Shown: piece by piece, positions 36,401 through 53,326 of the stretch
How positions within the stretch are numbered: position 1 is the stretch's first letter
Layout: each line of letters opens with the position of its first letter
DNA from: Salminus brasiliensis
Taxonomy: Eukaryota > Chordata > Actinopteri > Characiformes > Bryconidae
Assembly (NCBI RefSeq): GCF_030463535.1
Contig: NC_132878.1
Location: forward strand, 35,652,261 to 35,716,260
DNA length: 64,000 bases
Reading direction: 5' to 3'
Notes under the pieces: generated by a model
Database searches by the model: none
Told to the model about the DNA's origin: nothing
Seen by the model: only the letters and a program-made list of their open reading frames with translations
Translations under genes and position numbers: made by a program

Positions 36401-38694
36401 GGCTCAGGAACTGCTGAATGCTTTCTTTGCTGTATGAAAACATCTGCATTAAACTTTACAGACCTTATGTGAATTATAAGAGTGTGATTTGGGGCAAGCA
36501 GTTTGCATCAGTTTCTCATTCCACACCCGAAGATTGATCAATTTGAAGAGCTATTGTTAATATAAATCAGCCCATGTACAGAAATCCTCTGTATTGGAAA
36601 CGTAAACTGTGATTGGTGCATCCCTACCTATTGTGGTATAAATTGGTGTTAAAATCACACTGAATGCAGTAATGTAACTTATGAAACTATATGTATAGTA
36701 GTGGAATAAAGACAACAAAAACACTCCAAATCAAAGTGTGTTTCATTAGCTATTTTTCAGCCCCAAAACGCAACTGTGGCTGTCCAGCACTGGAAGTTGT
36801 CTTAAGTTTTGGAATTGCTGACTTGGTCGGCTGAACTGCCATATAAAGTATAAGCCTGAGTTGGATACAAATAGTTGTGAGATCAGCAGAACAGAAGTAG
36901 AGCCCAGCAGGGAATATATAGTTTTCTCCATACCCTGATACAGTGGGAAAGGATTTTTTTTTTTTGTATTATTTGTTTGTTTTAAGCGTTTGCACAATGA
37001 CATTTTTCTCCACAGAAAATGCAGACAGCAGCACAATCCACGCAGTGACATTTCTTCGGACGACTGAAGTGCTGACAGTAAACTCCATTGGGCAACTGAA
37101 GCTCTGGGACTTCAGGCAGCAGGGCAGTGAGCCTGCACAGATCCTCTCTCTGTAAGACTCATTCACACGACATAAAGCCACACACCAGTAGTACACTGTT
37201 TTCTCCTGTAGCACCTTAATGAAAACTGCTGCTTCTTTATGTAAGACAGTGTCATATAAAGTTATGCCAGACTGTGATTTTATTTATTTTGTTACCCCCA
37301 GTTCTATCATAAATGTACAAAGGACATTTCTTTCCTCCTCTTAATTACCAGCGTTCTAGTTGAGGCTTCATTTAGTTGGTTCACACAGTTGGTTGGTACA
37401 TAGCAGTAACACTAGCTGGTTTTTGTCTCTGCAGCACTGGGGACAGAGTGCCGCTGCACTGCGTGGACAGACACCCAAACCAGCAGCATATAGTGGCCAC
37501 TGGAGGCCAGGATGGTATGCTATGCATCTGGGACGTCAGGCAGGGCAACATGCCCTTCTCTCTTATGGAAGCCCACTCTGCTGAAAGTGAGTGCCTGGTC
37601 TGTCAGTGTGGAAATCTGGGTTTCACTCCTGATATGTCTCAAACTATGTTGTTTGCTTGTTTGTTTTTCTTATTCCTTAGCACTGATTTTTTTTCTTTCA
37701 TTTCTTTTTTAGTGTGGGAGGTCCATTTCCACCCGTCAAACCCAGACCACTTGTTCACCTGTTCAGAAGATGGCTCTCTGCTGCATTGGGAGACCTCCTC
37801 TAGCTCAGACACTCCCTCATTCCTACAGAGTAAGCATATTCCTCAGCAACCTCCAGGGTCTGACTTAAACAAAACGAATGGCATCACAGTCCAATTAGAC
37901 CCCTATTTTGATAATGTTGCTAGAATTCCATGTAGCAATGTCATGTACACACTCATGTCCACCAATTTAAGAAAAATAACATCATGCAAAAATCTTATTA
38001 GCGAAAAACAAAAGGTTTTCTAATATAACTAAGCCATATTTTCAAACCCTCATGTTATGTTATTAAATATAAATTGTGTTTCTTGGTATAAAGAGCCTAA
38101 AGCCTAAAGGTTTTGCCTAAATGATGATTTCCCACATTTCTGATGAAGCTCACAGTCCTTGTGATAAATTATCGTCAGTACACCAAAAGCATTTAAGTGA
38201 GCATAATTAGTCCCTTTTATAAATCTGTGTGGAATCTGGCTTTATGCCCAATATAGGATTGTCGTCCATTCACCTTTAGGTTTTCGGTCTTTGCCTTATT
38301 TTCCTAGGAAAATTAGACAGTCACTGCTTCTTTAACTTTTGACAAGCAGTATATGGTAATGCATACAATATTTTCATGAGAATGTGGGCTGTAGTGTGGA
38401 TGCTGTAGTTCTGGGGGATTTGAGGGATCTGATTAATTTTTTACATTGTTGTCTTTCTGTCTGTCAGGCCGCAACACCAGCTTGATATCCCGCAGCGCTG
38501 CAGCTCCAGCGGGGGGAAACCAGTCCCTCATCAGTGCCTGGCTCAATGGAGACTCCAGCAAAGGCAGACTGGAGACCACTCACATGCTTCCCAGCCAGAC
38601 TTTGTCCGTCAACAGTCTGGATGTGCTCGGACAGTGCTTAGTGTGCGGCACTGATGGGGAGGCGGTTTACATACACAGACGGGTCCCTGTGTGA
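29425..38694 (+). CDS. nup43: Nucleoporin Nup43, WD40 protein of the Nup107-160 complex
   Basis: Eight coding exons: 29425-29544, 31347-31469, 33948-34025, 35443-35605, 37016-37151, 37435-37586, 37713-37829 and 38468-38694 (stop TGA at 38692). The sum is 1116 bp, 371 aa; human NUP43 has 380. Nup43 is a seven-bladed WD40 beta-propeller on the Y-complex of the nuclear pore, which also acts at kinetochores in mitosis. Visible blocks are [12 protein letters not shown] and FATGSWDNE at the N-terminus, [84 protein letters not shown] and [18 protein letters not shown]. All exon phases join without a stop. Intron 1 holds a dead copy of exon 3, and intron 2 carries a Tc1 transposon on the same strand. 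Confidence 0.96.
30121..30785. repeat. Interspersed repeat split by a duplicated segment
   Basis: The outer parts (about 30121-30290 and 30541-30785) resemble the element at 39190-39545: GACTTGTAAT, CTATGTAACTYTGG, TGTAATATTACT and CTGACTGTRGGGGGAGCTCA occur in the same order. A block of about 80 bp (GCATCTATATTRTTCC to GAAGCGAGCACTT) occurs twice here, at about 30203-30273 and 30546-30621, bracketing the exon-3 copy. Confidence 0.7.
30325..30541 (+). pseudogene. Broken duplicate of nup43 exon 3 with its upstream intron flank
   Basis: Positions 30325-30541 match 33806-34020 in pieces: TTCTTTAACCTCTAAGACAC, TGATTACTGTAGCAG, then TTCCTRGATCAGGACAGA and GCATCATCCACAGGAGCCGT. An insertion of about 30 bp after GGACAGA shifts the frame and brings a TAA. 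The donor site is lost (AAGCTAATCGG in place of GCCAGGTATG). The copy cannot serve as an in-frame exon. Confidence 0.85.
31085..31312 (+). mobile_element. tRNA-derived SINE in nup43 intron 1
   Basis: A B-box-like GGTTCGATACC is at about 31111. A GC-rich body (GCTGCCCGCCGCTTCGGGC) and TGTGTGTTCACTGCATGG follow, a layout I associate with otophysan fish SINEs. The A box is weak. Confidence 0.55.
31796..33401 (+). mobile_element. Intact Tc1-like transposon (1606 bp) in nup43 intron 2
   Basis: The terminal inverted repeats 31796-31993 and 33204-33401 are identical over 198 bp as read. They begin CAGTGGGGAGAACAAGTATT and are flanked by TA on both sides (target-site duplication at 31794-31795 and 33402-33403). 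The single gene inside is open from start to stop. Fish Tc1 elements move by cut and paste and insert at TA; this one landed in a TA-repeat tract. It lies in the sense direction of nup43. Confidence 0.96.
32164..33186 (+). CDS. Tc1/mariner transposase, 340 aa, uninterrupted
   Basis: The full-length frame begins [19 protein letters not shown]. An N-terminal paired-like pair of helix-turn-helix domains (about residues 1-120) contains [20 protein letters not shown]. The DDE catalytic core shows WSDE (first Asp, near residue 152), [11 protein letters not shown] (second Asp) and [11 protein letters not shown] (Glu about 34 residues later), i.e. a DD34E signature. [12 protein letters not shown] is the usual glycine-rich box. 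The length of about 340 residues is normal for active Tc1 transposases. The usual QHDND is QHDID here, one conservative-site change next to the catalytic Asp that may or may not matter. This is a transposon gene, not a host gene. Confidence 0.96.
   Translation: MPKTRELCKDIRDKIVDLHKAGMGYRTIGKQLGEKATTVGAIIRKWKKCKITDNLPRSGAPCKISPREASMILRKVRNEPRITRQDLVNDLNRAGTTVSKKTISNTLRRQGLKSCSARKVPFLKPTHVKARLKFANDHLNDPEEEWEKVMWSDETKIELFGLNSTRHVWRKKNDEYNPKNTIPTVKHGGGNIILWGCFSAKGTGRLHRIVGRMDGAMYREILANNLLPSVRALKMGRGWVFQHDIDPKHTARATKEWLRRKHLKVLEWPSQSPDLNPIENLWRELKVRVAQRQPRNLKALEEICMEEWAKIPAAVCANLVKNYRKCLISVIANKGFCTKY
33402..33486. repeat. (TA)n(GATA)n microsatellite
   Basis: About 45 bp of TA repeats followed by about ten GATA units, right at the 3' edge of the Tc1 insertion. 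TA repeats also precede the element (31782-31795), so the insertion split an existing TA tract. Confidence 0.95.
34190..34405. repeat. Diverged interspersed repeat in nup43 intron 3
   Basis: It resembles 12960-13205: GATGAAGWGCAGCAG, AATCTGTCACT/AACCTGTCGCT, a TATTTAAATATC-like word and CCCACCCCTA/CCCAGCCCTA occur in the same order. Divergence is high. Confidence 0.45.
34712..35090 (+). mobile_element. Tc1-type MITE with both ends, nup43 intron 3
   Basis: The left end TACACTATATGGACTAAAGT matches the reverse complement of the right end, TACACTACATGTCC. The interior is shared with 483-800 and 21140-21512. It is non-coding, although a 127-aa frame runs through it. Confidence 0.8.
35178..35366. 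mobile_element. Small MITE in nup43 intron 3
   Basis: The inverted ends ATGAGCCAAAACATTAG and (reverse complement) ATAAGCCAAAACATTAC enclose about 190 bp without coding potential. Confidence 0.65.
35606..37015. other. nup43 intron 4
   Basis: AT-rich, no gene, no repeat family recognised by eye. Confidence 0.6.
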
Positions 38695-38796
38695 TGTGCA
38701 GCGTTACAGGTTTTGATAATAGTCAGTAAATGCTCTTTTGACAAACAGTTTTGTTGCTTGTTTTGTTATGCTTTCTTTGGTTAATGCAATGCTATT

Positions 38797-38802
38797 AATA
38801 AA
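38797..38802 (+). promoter_or_regulatory. nup43 poly(A) signal
   Basis: AATAAA 103 bp after the stop codon, followed by a TG/T-rich stretch (TTTTTACATGTGTGAATGTGTG). This predicts a short 3' UTR. Confidence 0.75.
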
Positions 38803-39189
38803 AGAGGGATCTTTTTACATGTGTGAATGTGTGCACTGCATATGAACTGCGTCAAATGTAAAACAGCGTCTTCTGTGTTTACGAAACGTCTACTACTACT
38901 ACCACCACCACCAAGACTTTACTGCTGCAGTTAAATCAGTTAAATCAGGAATATAGACCTGATGTTCTAGGCTATATCAGGTTAACACGATTTCTTATTA
39001 CGCTAAATGTTGAGTCACCGTTTGCTGTTACATGCAATGTTGAGTCGAATACATCTACAGCATTTGGCTGACAGTCTTATTCAGAGTGACTTGTATTTGG
39101 ATCATGTTGCACATCATGTTGTAACACCAATGTTAATGGCACTGTTGATGGCCTCTAAATTAACCCCCCTTAAATGTAACTCTTCTAAA

Positions 39190-39545
39190 TTCAATATAAA
39201 GCAATACTGTGTAGGATTTAGCTTAAAATAACAGCTTCAGTCTCACTGTTATTATCCACTGACTTGTAATAAGGTGAACAATGCCTTTATTGTTGCTGTT
39301 TCAGGCTTGAAACACTGTTATCTGCTCTATGTAACTTTGGTGAGGCGGGACAATGCTTGTGCAAATTGTGTAAGTCATATTTGTGTCAAATCTTGTAATA
39401 TTACTTCCACTGTGACGGTGTACACGATTCTTCCACTTCCAGTGACTGTATGTCTCAGTTTGTTTAGAAAACTGTCTTTAGTAGTGGCTCAAATGACAAA
39501 TTTCACCTCCTGACTGTAGGGGGAGCTCATAATGCTGGTTTAACC
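39190..39545. repeat. Interspersed repeat, second copy of the 30121-30785 family
   Basis: It shares TTAAAATAACAGCTTC-type words, CTATGTAACTTTGG, CTTGTAATATTACT and CTGACTGTAGGGGGAGCTCA with the nup43 intron 1 copy. Here it is unbroken. Confidence 0.65.
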
Positions 39546-39840
39546 AACTAACCTGAGTAGACTACATTTTTATTCCAGTAAAGTATAAGTAAAATTGGGA
39601 ATCCCTTCAGTGCTTAAGCAATCCTGACTGTAGCCTAGCATACAATATGCAGGACATTACATGGACAAAAGTTTTGGGACACACCTCTTACATTATTTTG
39701 GCTGAGTGTCAGTATAAGTGTTAAGAAATGTGCTGCTGCAGAACTTCAGCATACAATCTGAAGGACACTACATGGACGAAAATATTGGGACACACCCTTT
39801 AATTTTATTTTATTGTATCACTAAGTTATAAGTAACTTAA

Positions 39841-40115
39841 TATTCAATTCAATTCAAATGTATTTCTATAGCGCTTTTCACAATGAATGTTGTCACAAAG
39901 CAGCTTTACAGAGATATGGGTCCGAGGCTCTTTTGGGCAAGCTAGTGGCAACAGTGACAAGGAAAAACTCCCTCGGATCAAGAGGAAGAAACCTTGAGAG
40001 ACACAAAGACTGAAATGGGGAACCCATCCTCCTCAGATCGACACCGGATAATAACAATAAAAAGCCAAACAGGAATAAAAGCAATAAAACAAAACTGAAA
40101 TAAGAAAAAAAAAAA
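39841..40115. mobile_element. Common fish interspersed repeat inserted in the satellite region
   Basis: It contains AATTCAATTCAAATGTATTT, CTATAGCGCTTTTCACAA, GTCACAAAGCAGCTTTACAG and AAGGAAAAACTCCCTC, words I recognise from a repeat very frequent in fish genomes (probably a retroposon tail). It interrupts older satellite units on its left from the younger array on its right. Confidence 0.65.
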
Positions 40116-40149
40116 ATTTAAATGTGTTGTCAAGCCATACAAGATGAAC

Positions 40150-41895
40150 AGCAGGTACTGCTGCGGGCCTTCAGCATAATGTCTGAAGTACACTACATGG
40201 ACAAAAGTATTGAGACACACCTCTTAGTTTATTTTGGCTTGAGTGTCACCATAATTAAAGGAAACTTAGTGCTGCTGCAGAACGTCAGCATACAATCTGA
40301 AGGATACTATATGGACAAAAGTATTGGGACTCACCTCTTAATTGATTTTGGCTTGATTGTCACTATATTTATCAAAAAGCGTGGTGCTGCTGCAGACCAG
40401 CATACAATCTGAAGGATACTATATGGACAAAAGTATTGGGACTCACCTCTTAATTGATTTTGGCTTGATTGTCACTATAATTATCAAAAAGCGTGGTGCT
40501 GCTGCAGACCAGCATACAATCTGAAGGATACTATATGGACAAAAGTATTGGGACTCACCTCTTAATTGATTTTGGCTTGATTGTCACTATATTTATCAAA
40601 AAGCGTGGTGCTGCTGCAGACCAGCATACAATCTGAAGGATACTATATGGACAAAAGTATTGGGACTCACCTCTTAATTGATTTTGGCTTGATTGTCACT
40701 ATAATTATCAAAAAGCGTGGTGCTGCTGCAGACCAGCATACAATCTGAAGGATACTATATGGACAAAAGTATTGGGACTCACCTCTTAATTGATTTTGGC
40801 TTGATTGTCACTATAATTATCAAAAAGCGTGGTGCTGCTGCAGACCAGCATACAATCTGAAGGATACTATATGGACAAAAGTATTGGGACTCACCTCTTA
40901 ATTGATTTTGGCTTGATTGTCACTATATTTATCAAAAAGCGTGGTGCTGCTGCAGACCAGCATACAATCTGAAGGATACTATATGGACAAAAGTATTGGG
41001 ACTCACCTCTTAATTGATTTTGGCTTGATTGTCACTATAATTATCAAAAAGCGTGGTGCTGCTGCAGACCAGCATACAATCTGAAGGATACTATATGGAC
41101 AAAAGTATTGGGACTCACCTCTTAATTGATTTTGGCTTGATTGTCACTATATTTATCAAAAAGCGTGGTGCTGCTGCAGACCAGCATACAATCTGAAGGA
41201 TACTATATGGACAAAAGTATTGGGACTCACCTCTTAATTGATTTTGGCTTGATTGTCACTATAATTATCAAAAAGCGTGGTGCTGCTGCAGACCAGCATA
41301 CAATCTGAAGGATACTATATGGACAAAAGTATTGGGACTCACCTCTTAATTGATTTTGGCTTGATTGTCACTATAATTATCAAAAAGCGTGGTGCTGCTG
41401 CAGACCAGCATACAATCTGAAGGACACTATATGGACAAAAGATTGGGACTCACCTCTTAATTGATTTTGGCTTGATAGTCACTATAATTATCAAAAAGCG
41501 TGGTGCTGCTGCAGACCAGCATACAATCTGAAGGATACTACATGGACAAAAGTATTGGGACTCACCTCTTAATTGATTTTGGCTTGATTGTCACTATAAT
41601 TATCAAAAAGCGTGGTGCTGCTGCAGACCAGCATACAATCTGAAGGATACTATATGGACAAAAGTATTGGGACTCACCTCTTAATTGATTTTGGCTTGAT
41701 TGTCACTATAATTATCAAAAAGCGTGGTGCTGCTGCAGACCAGCATACAATCTGAAGGATACTATATGGACAAAAGTATTGGGACTCACCTCTTAATTGA
41801 TTTTGGCTTGATTGTCACTATAATTATCAAAAAGCGTGGTGCTGCTGCAGACCAGCATACAATCTGAAGGATACTATATGGACAAAAGTTTTGTT
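40150..41895 (+). repeat. Tandem satellite, 112-bp unit
   Basis: Units start (CATACAATCTGAAGG) at 40289, 40401, 40513, 40625, 40737, 40849, 40961, 41073, 41185, 41297, 41409, 41520, 41632 and 41744, with a truncated one at 41856. One unit is 1 bp short. Units from 40289 on are almost identical. A diverged unit precedes at about 40165, and older ones lie at 39626-39840. Each unit contains ATATGGACAAAAGTATTGGG and ACTCACCTCTTAATTG, the outer end of a Tc1-like transposon. The spacer is GTGGTGCTGCTGCAGACCAG. It has no coding role. Confidence 0.97.
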
Positions 41896-42290
41896 TCAGA
41901 CAGAATGGCTCAGAATGGTTCTGTAATAGGATGCCACTTAGTCAGTTGGTGAAATTTCATTCCTCCTAGATATTCCACCATCAACTGTGAGAGGTATGAC
42001 TGAAAAGTGGAAGCGTTTAGGAGCCACAGCTACTCAGCCATGAAGTGGTGGACCACGTAAGGTTACAGAGCGGGGTCAACTAGTGCTGCTGCCTCCTCTG
42101 AAATGACCATCAGCACAAAAACTGCTCCCGGAGCTTCATGGCATACAGAGTGCTGTATGGAGTGGTGTAAAAGAAAGCACTCCCAGAAAAATGGAAGCTG
42201 TTAGAGCTGCAAGCGGGGGACCAACTCCTTATTAATGCCTATGGATTAATAATGGGAAGTCATAAAGCTCCTGTAGGTGCAGTGTGTTTT
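41880..42290 (+). pseudogene. Internally deleted Tc1-like transposon joined to the satellite
   Basis: Right after the last satellite unit come words from the transposase region of a fish Tc1-like element: GTAATAGGATGCCACTTAGT, CTAGATATTCCACCATCAAC, AAAGTGGAAGCGTTTAGGAG, GGAGTGGTGTAAA and, at the 3' side, ATGGAAGCTGTTAGAGCTGC and AAGCTCCTGTAGGTGCAGTG. The middle of the gene is missing and stops are present. Confidence 0.7.
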
Positions 42291-42599
42291 TTTGGGGGTA
42301 GAAATATAATAATGATGAACACTACAGACAGTCCAGTACTAAAACTTAACTTCAAAAATTATTAGTAATTTTTCACAAATATAATGGCAAGTAAAATGAT
42401 TAGATTGTGAAATTACTCAGGAAAGCACTCATTCATCTAAATGCCTGCATTAGTGGGCTATCTAGAAGTGAATGGACCTGTAGGCCCCAGCACTACACAC
42501 ATCACACCAGCATGTTTGCAGCACACATCCTTCTCTATAGTGTTGAAATGATTTTTTATATCCTGTAATTATTCCGTTCATGTCTCCAACCCCTAGGCA

Positions 42600-42885
42600 G
42601 AGGGTGATTCGGTGTGAATTCAGTGAAGGTTTAGGGGGTGTGTGGTGCTGAGTGATCGCTCTTGGAGAGCAGAGCAGAGTGGAGCGCTCACACATCCGGG
42701 CATCTCTGCTCTGACAGACTCGGAGTGCCAAGGCGACGGTGTCAATACAAAAGCCCGAGTCGTTAGCCGAGCTAGCTGTGCTTTTAGGACACTTTCACTC
42801 ACTCTTAGTCCCTCTTTCAGCTCCTCCGGCCGACAGTGCTCGATAAAGGTTCGGTGTGTTCACGATGGATATTCTTTAGTCGAGG
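42600..42885 (+). promoter_or_regulatory. lats1: Probable lats1 promoter and non-coding first exon
   Basis: CpG-rich DNA about 1.3 kb before the lats1 ATG ends in a good donor (GAG/GTGAGT at 42885/42886). The next acceptor candidates before the ATG are at 44080 (AATGCAG) and 44115 (CTCACAG). A poly-G run (about 42916-42929) and GCTA repeats follow in the putative intron. The exon is predicted from splice signals and base composition only. Confidence 0.5.
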
Positions 42886-44179
42886 GTGAGTAACTTTAAG
42901 GCTCCGCTGGCTGTCGGGGGGGGGGGGGGGCTAACGGCTATGCTAGCTAGCTAGTTAGCTAGCGTCAGCTCACCAGTTTGAATAGTTAGCTAACTTTTAG
43001 GCCGCGTCGCTCTGCTATCAACAGGTCTTCACTTTTTCCGACATAACAGAAGTTTTCTATGCAGTATATTCTCAGAAGCGGTGTATTTAACATAATACTC
43101 TTCGAAAGTACGAGAATAAAGTGAGTCTTGGAGTGCTAGCTAGCTAGCAAAGCTGTGTAACTCGGTAACTTTAGCATTAGCTAGTGCTAGCTGGCTAACC
43201 CAGACTAGCCAGGCTAGCGAGCGTCTGTCTGTGTTCAACATGAAGTCCTGTAAGAGGAGTCGGTACTAAATGATGATCTTATTTAGATAGTGCTAGTTAT
43301 ACATGCAGCGAAGTCGCAGTTTTCCTTTATCACGTATTTAAGGGGTTTGGTAACTAACTGTAGGGATAGTTAGATCATTTAGCCTGTTAACTTGATCTGG
43401 AATTTGAAGAAATTAAAGGACTCCAATGTTAAGTGGTGCATTCAGATGTATGACGGCAAGTATATTAAAACAAATGCTTGCTGGACATTCCTAGAGTAAA
43501 TTAAGAAAAGTGTTGAAACAGCCTTCTGTTTTTATATCCCCAACATTAAGGAGCTGTTTTCTGTCTAGTTTTCAGTATTCTTTGCTCTTCTTTTTATATA
43601 GATTTCATTTCTGCCTGTTGTTTTTGTAGCTGTGAATCGCATTTATGTGCCTTTGTATGTCTGAAAGTTGATGTACAATTAGTTATTCATGTTGTTGGTG
43701 GTGGTGGTGAGTAGACTGTGCTAAAGAATTCTTGTTAATCTGGAAAGATGGCTTCACAGTAAACCTACTAGCTTCTGACAGCAAGGCAGAGCTTGCATAT
43801 CGTGTCCTCCTGCACAAATGCTTTCCACTAAAGTTTACATTGCAAACCATGTAGAAGATGAGATAACCTGCAAGTTTTGTATGGATGGCTTGTCGAAACT
43901 AGCGTGTCAGCTTGGAATGACATAACTTTGGAAGTTGGTTGTGGAATCATGTTTGAGTTTACTATCTGAGCTTTATGTCCAACCCGTTTTAATACTCTGT
44001 TGTTCTGTCTTCTCCTTTCTGTTGTTTGTCTGTAACCTTTGCATGTAACTTTGACACATCGGCATCGCTCTGGAATGCAGGTGAAACCCACTGCTGGTTG
44101 TTAACGTTCTCACAGTGTCGCTGTGCTCCCTGCAACTCATCTCATTCACATCAGGGATTGGCGAGATACATGGTTTTTC

Positions 44180-51363
<7,184 letters not shown>

Positions 51364-52036
51364 TCAGCCACACCCTACTACATTCTGCTACGAAAAAAAA
51401 AAAAAAGAGGAGGCAGACACTACACATTGTCTACTTGTGGAATGAACAAGTGTGTGTGTGTGTGTTCAGCCTCTCGCTCCTTTTGTTGGTACGGTTTTTG
51501 AGTCTGCTTTTACACTACATAAGGTTGTGTATAATTTATTCAGTGTTTAGCTCGTCGTCAGTGCGGTCTGAACGAATGAGAATGTACAAACACTCTGTAC
51601 GTTTCTGAACACCCCAGTTTAAGCCTTAATTTATTTAAAACTGCTATAAAATGAGGACACTAGTGGCAAAGAATAGTTCTATCATGCCTTCTTCACAAAT
51701 GACGTGTTAATTTATGATTGAGTAGGTCTCTTTCTCGCTCTGATCTGGCCTCGAATGGGCTGTGCAGGGATTGGTCGATTTATTAACTTTCTATTGCTGT
51801 GCCTTTCCTTTTACACTCTTTACACCAAAAAAACATGAGGGGAAGTAGCGTTTTAGCCGGTCGATTGAACTGACAGCTAGTTTTGAGCAAAGTTAATTGT
51901 GTGAAATGTATTATTAGCCTTCTGTGTATTTTCTAATTTATACACTCAAATGTATTTATAAATTATGCAGTGTACATTTTTGTGCATTCTACCCCCCCTC
52001 CCTCTTCTCTTCATTGTCAATTCTGTTGGTGTAGGT

Positions 52037-52042
52037 AATAAA
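52037..52042 (+). promoter_or_regulatory. lats1 poly(A) signal candidate
   Basis: AATAAA about 675 bp after the lats1 stop. The sequence between is AT-rich, as in a 3' UTR. Confidence 0.6.
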
Positions 52043-53326
52043 CCTAAGGGCAAGCTCCCTTCCTCTCTCGCTCGCGCTCTCTCTCTCTTCACCAGATATT
52101 TTTGTATTCTATTTTTGCCACTACACTTTTTTTGCCAGAATTTCTGGAAGTAATATCATCTTAGACATGACTTTCTAATGAACCTTGTTTGTGTACATAC
52201 CAATTTGGGTGAGTACGTTCTCGTGTTGAGTGGAACAGTAACATCTTTTGGGGGAAGTGTGTGTGCGTGTGCGCCCCTCAAGGACAAAGTTCAGATTATT
52301 CTTCTGGGTGCTTCCAATTCAATAGGGCTATTTTAGTTAGAAGGTTGCAAGAAAAAAGACAATGGTGCTTTCCAGGGGGAATTGGCTACCTCATATCCCT
52401 TAACTTGGGCAATATCTGCTACACCTTTTTTTAGTGCTGAAATACAGAATAATCAAAAGTGCAGATTATTGTTTGTTTATTTATTTATTTTTTTATTTAA
52501 ACTATGATCCCAGAAACCTGGTCTTAAAAACTGCTGTATCAGACTGTGTCTGCAGCCCCTTTTCCTGCTCTAGTACATCTCGTTTAGCTCCCAGTAGAGT
52601 TCAGTGTTGGCTAATAATGGCAGAGGTTATGGCTGCAGCCAAACAAACACATACTGTACTGCACACTGCTCCACTCTATGTCCACTCTATGTTTGTGGAC
52701 AGCGCTTCTAATGAATACATTCAACTCTTTTAAGCATCCATTGCTGATACAGATGTGCAGAGTATTGCCAAAAGAAAAAGCCTCAAGACTCTCTGGTGCA
52801 GACAAACATGAACCTACTGACAGTCCTAATGCCAGGTGGGGGCTAGAGGGGTATAAAGCCCCCTCCTAGCATCAACTATTCTACAACCACCTTTGATGTG
52901 TGCTTGGGGTCATCGTCCTGTGAGAACACCCAACTATGTCCAGGTTTAAAACCTCTAGCTGGTGGTTTAGGTGACCCTCCTTTATCACTATTCACTACAT
53001 CCACAGTCCCAGAGCAGGCTGCTACCACCACCATGCTTACCAGTTAGAGAGGCCTCTATGAGCCAAAAGCCATTATGAAACTATTATGGAATTATCAGCA
53101 CTACTTAATTAGTGATCTGAGTGGGTTTATGTGCCACATAAAACACAGAATGACTGAGTGAGTGTTTCATACTGAGCCTCTTTGGTAGTATGCTTTTTAC
53201 GTGCTTCCACTCCGGGACAACAGGGGGCGACACGGGATCTCCTAATGTGGCAAGCACACACACACACACAGACAGACAGAGAAGTGAAGAACAACAGCAT
53301 GTTTTGACGAACATAATGCTCTTAAA
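52043..53326. other. Intergenic DNA between lats1 and lyrm2 (junction of two synteny blocks)
   Basis: No gene. A decayed transposon piece in reverse orientation lies at about 52825-53000 (GCCAGGTGGGGGCTAGAGGG, GGGGTCATCGTCCTGTGAG). It belongs with the MITE or transposon debris common in this window. A CA-rich run lies near 53255-53270. Confidence 0.55.

Noticed and set aside
40150-41895. Regular array that might look like a CRISPR
   Set aside because: The whole 112-bp unit repeats with no unique spacers, it lies in a vertebrate genome, and its sequence is a transposon end. It is a satellite.
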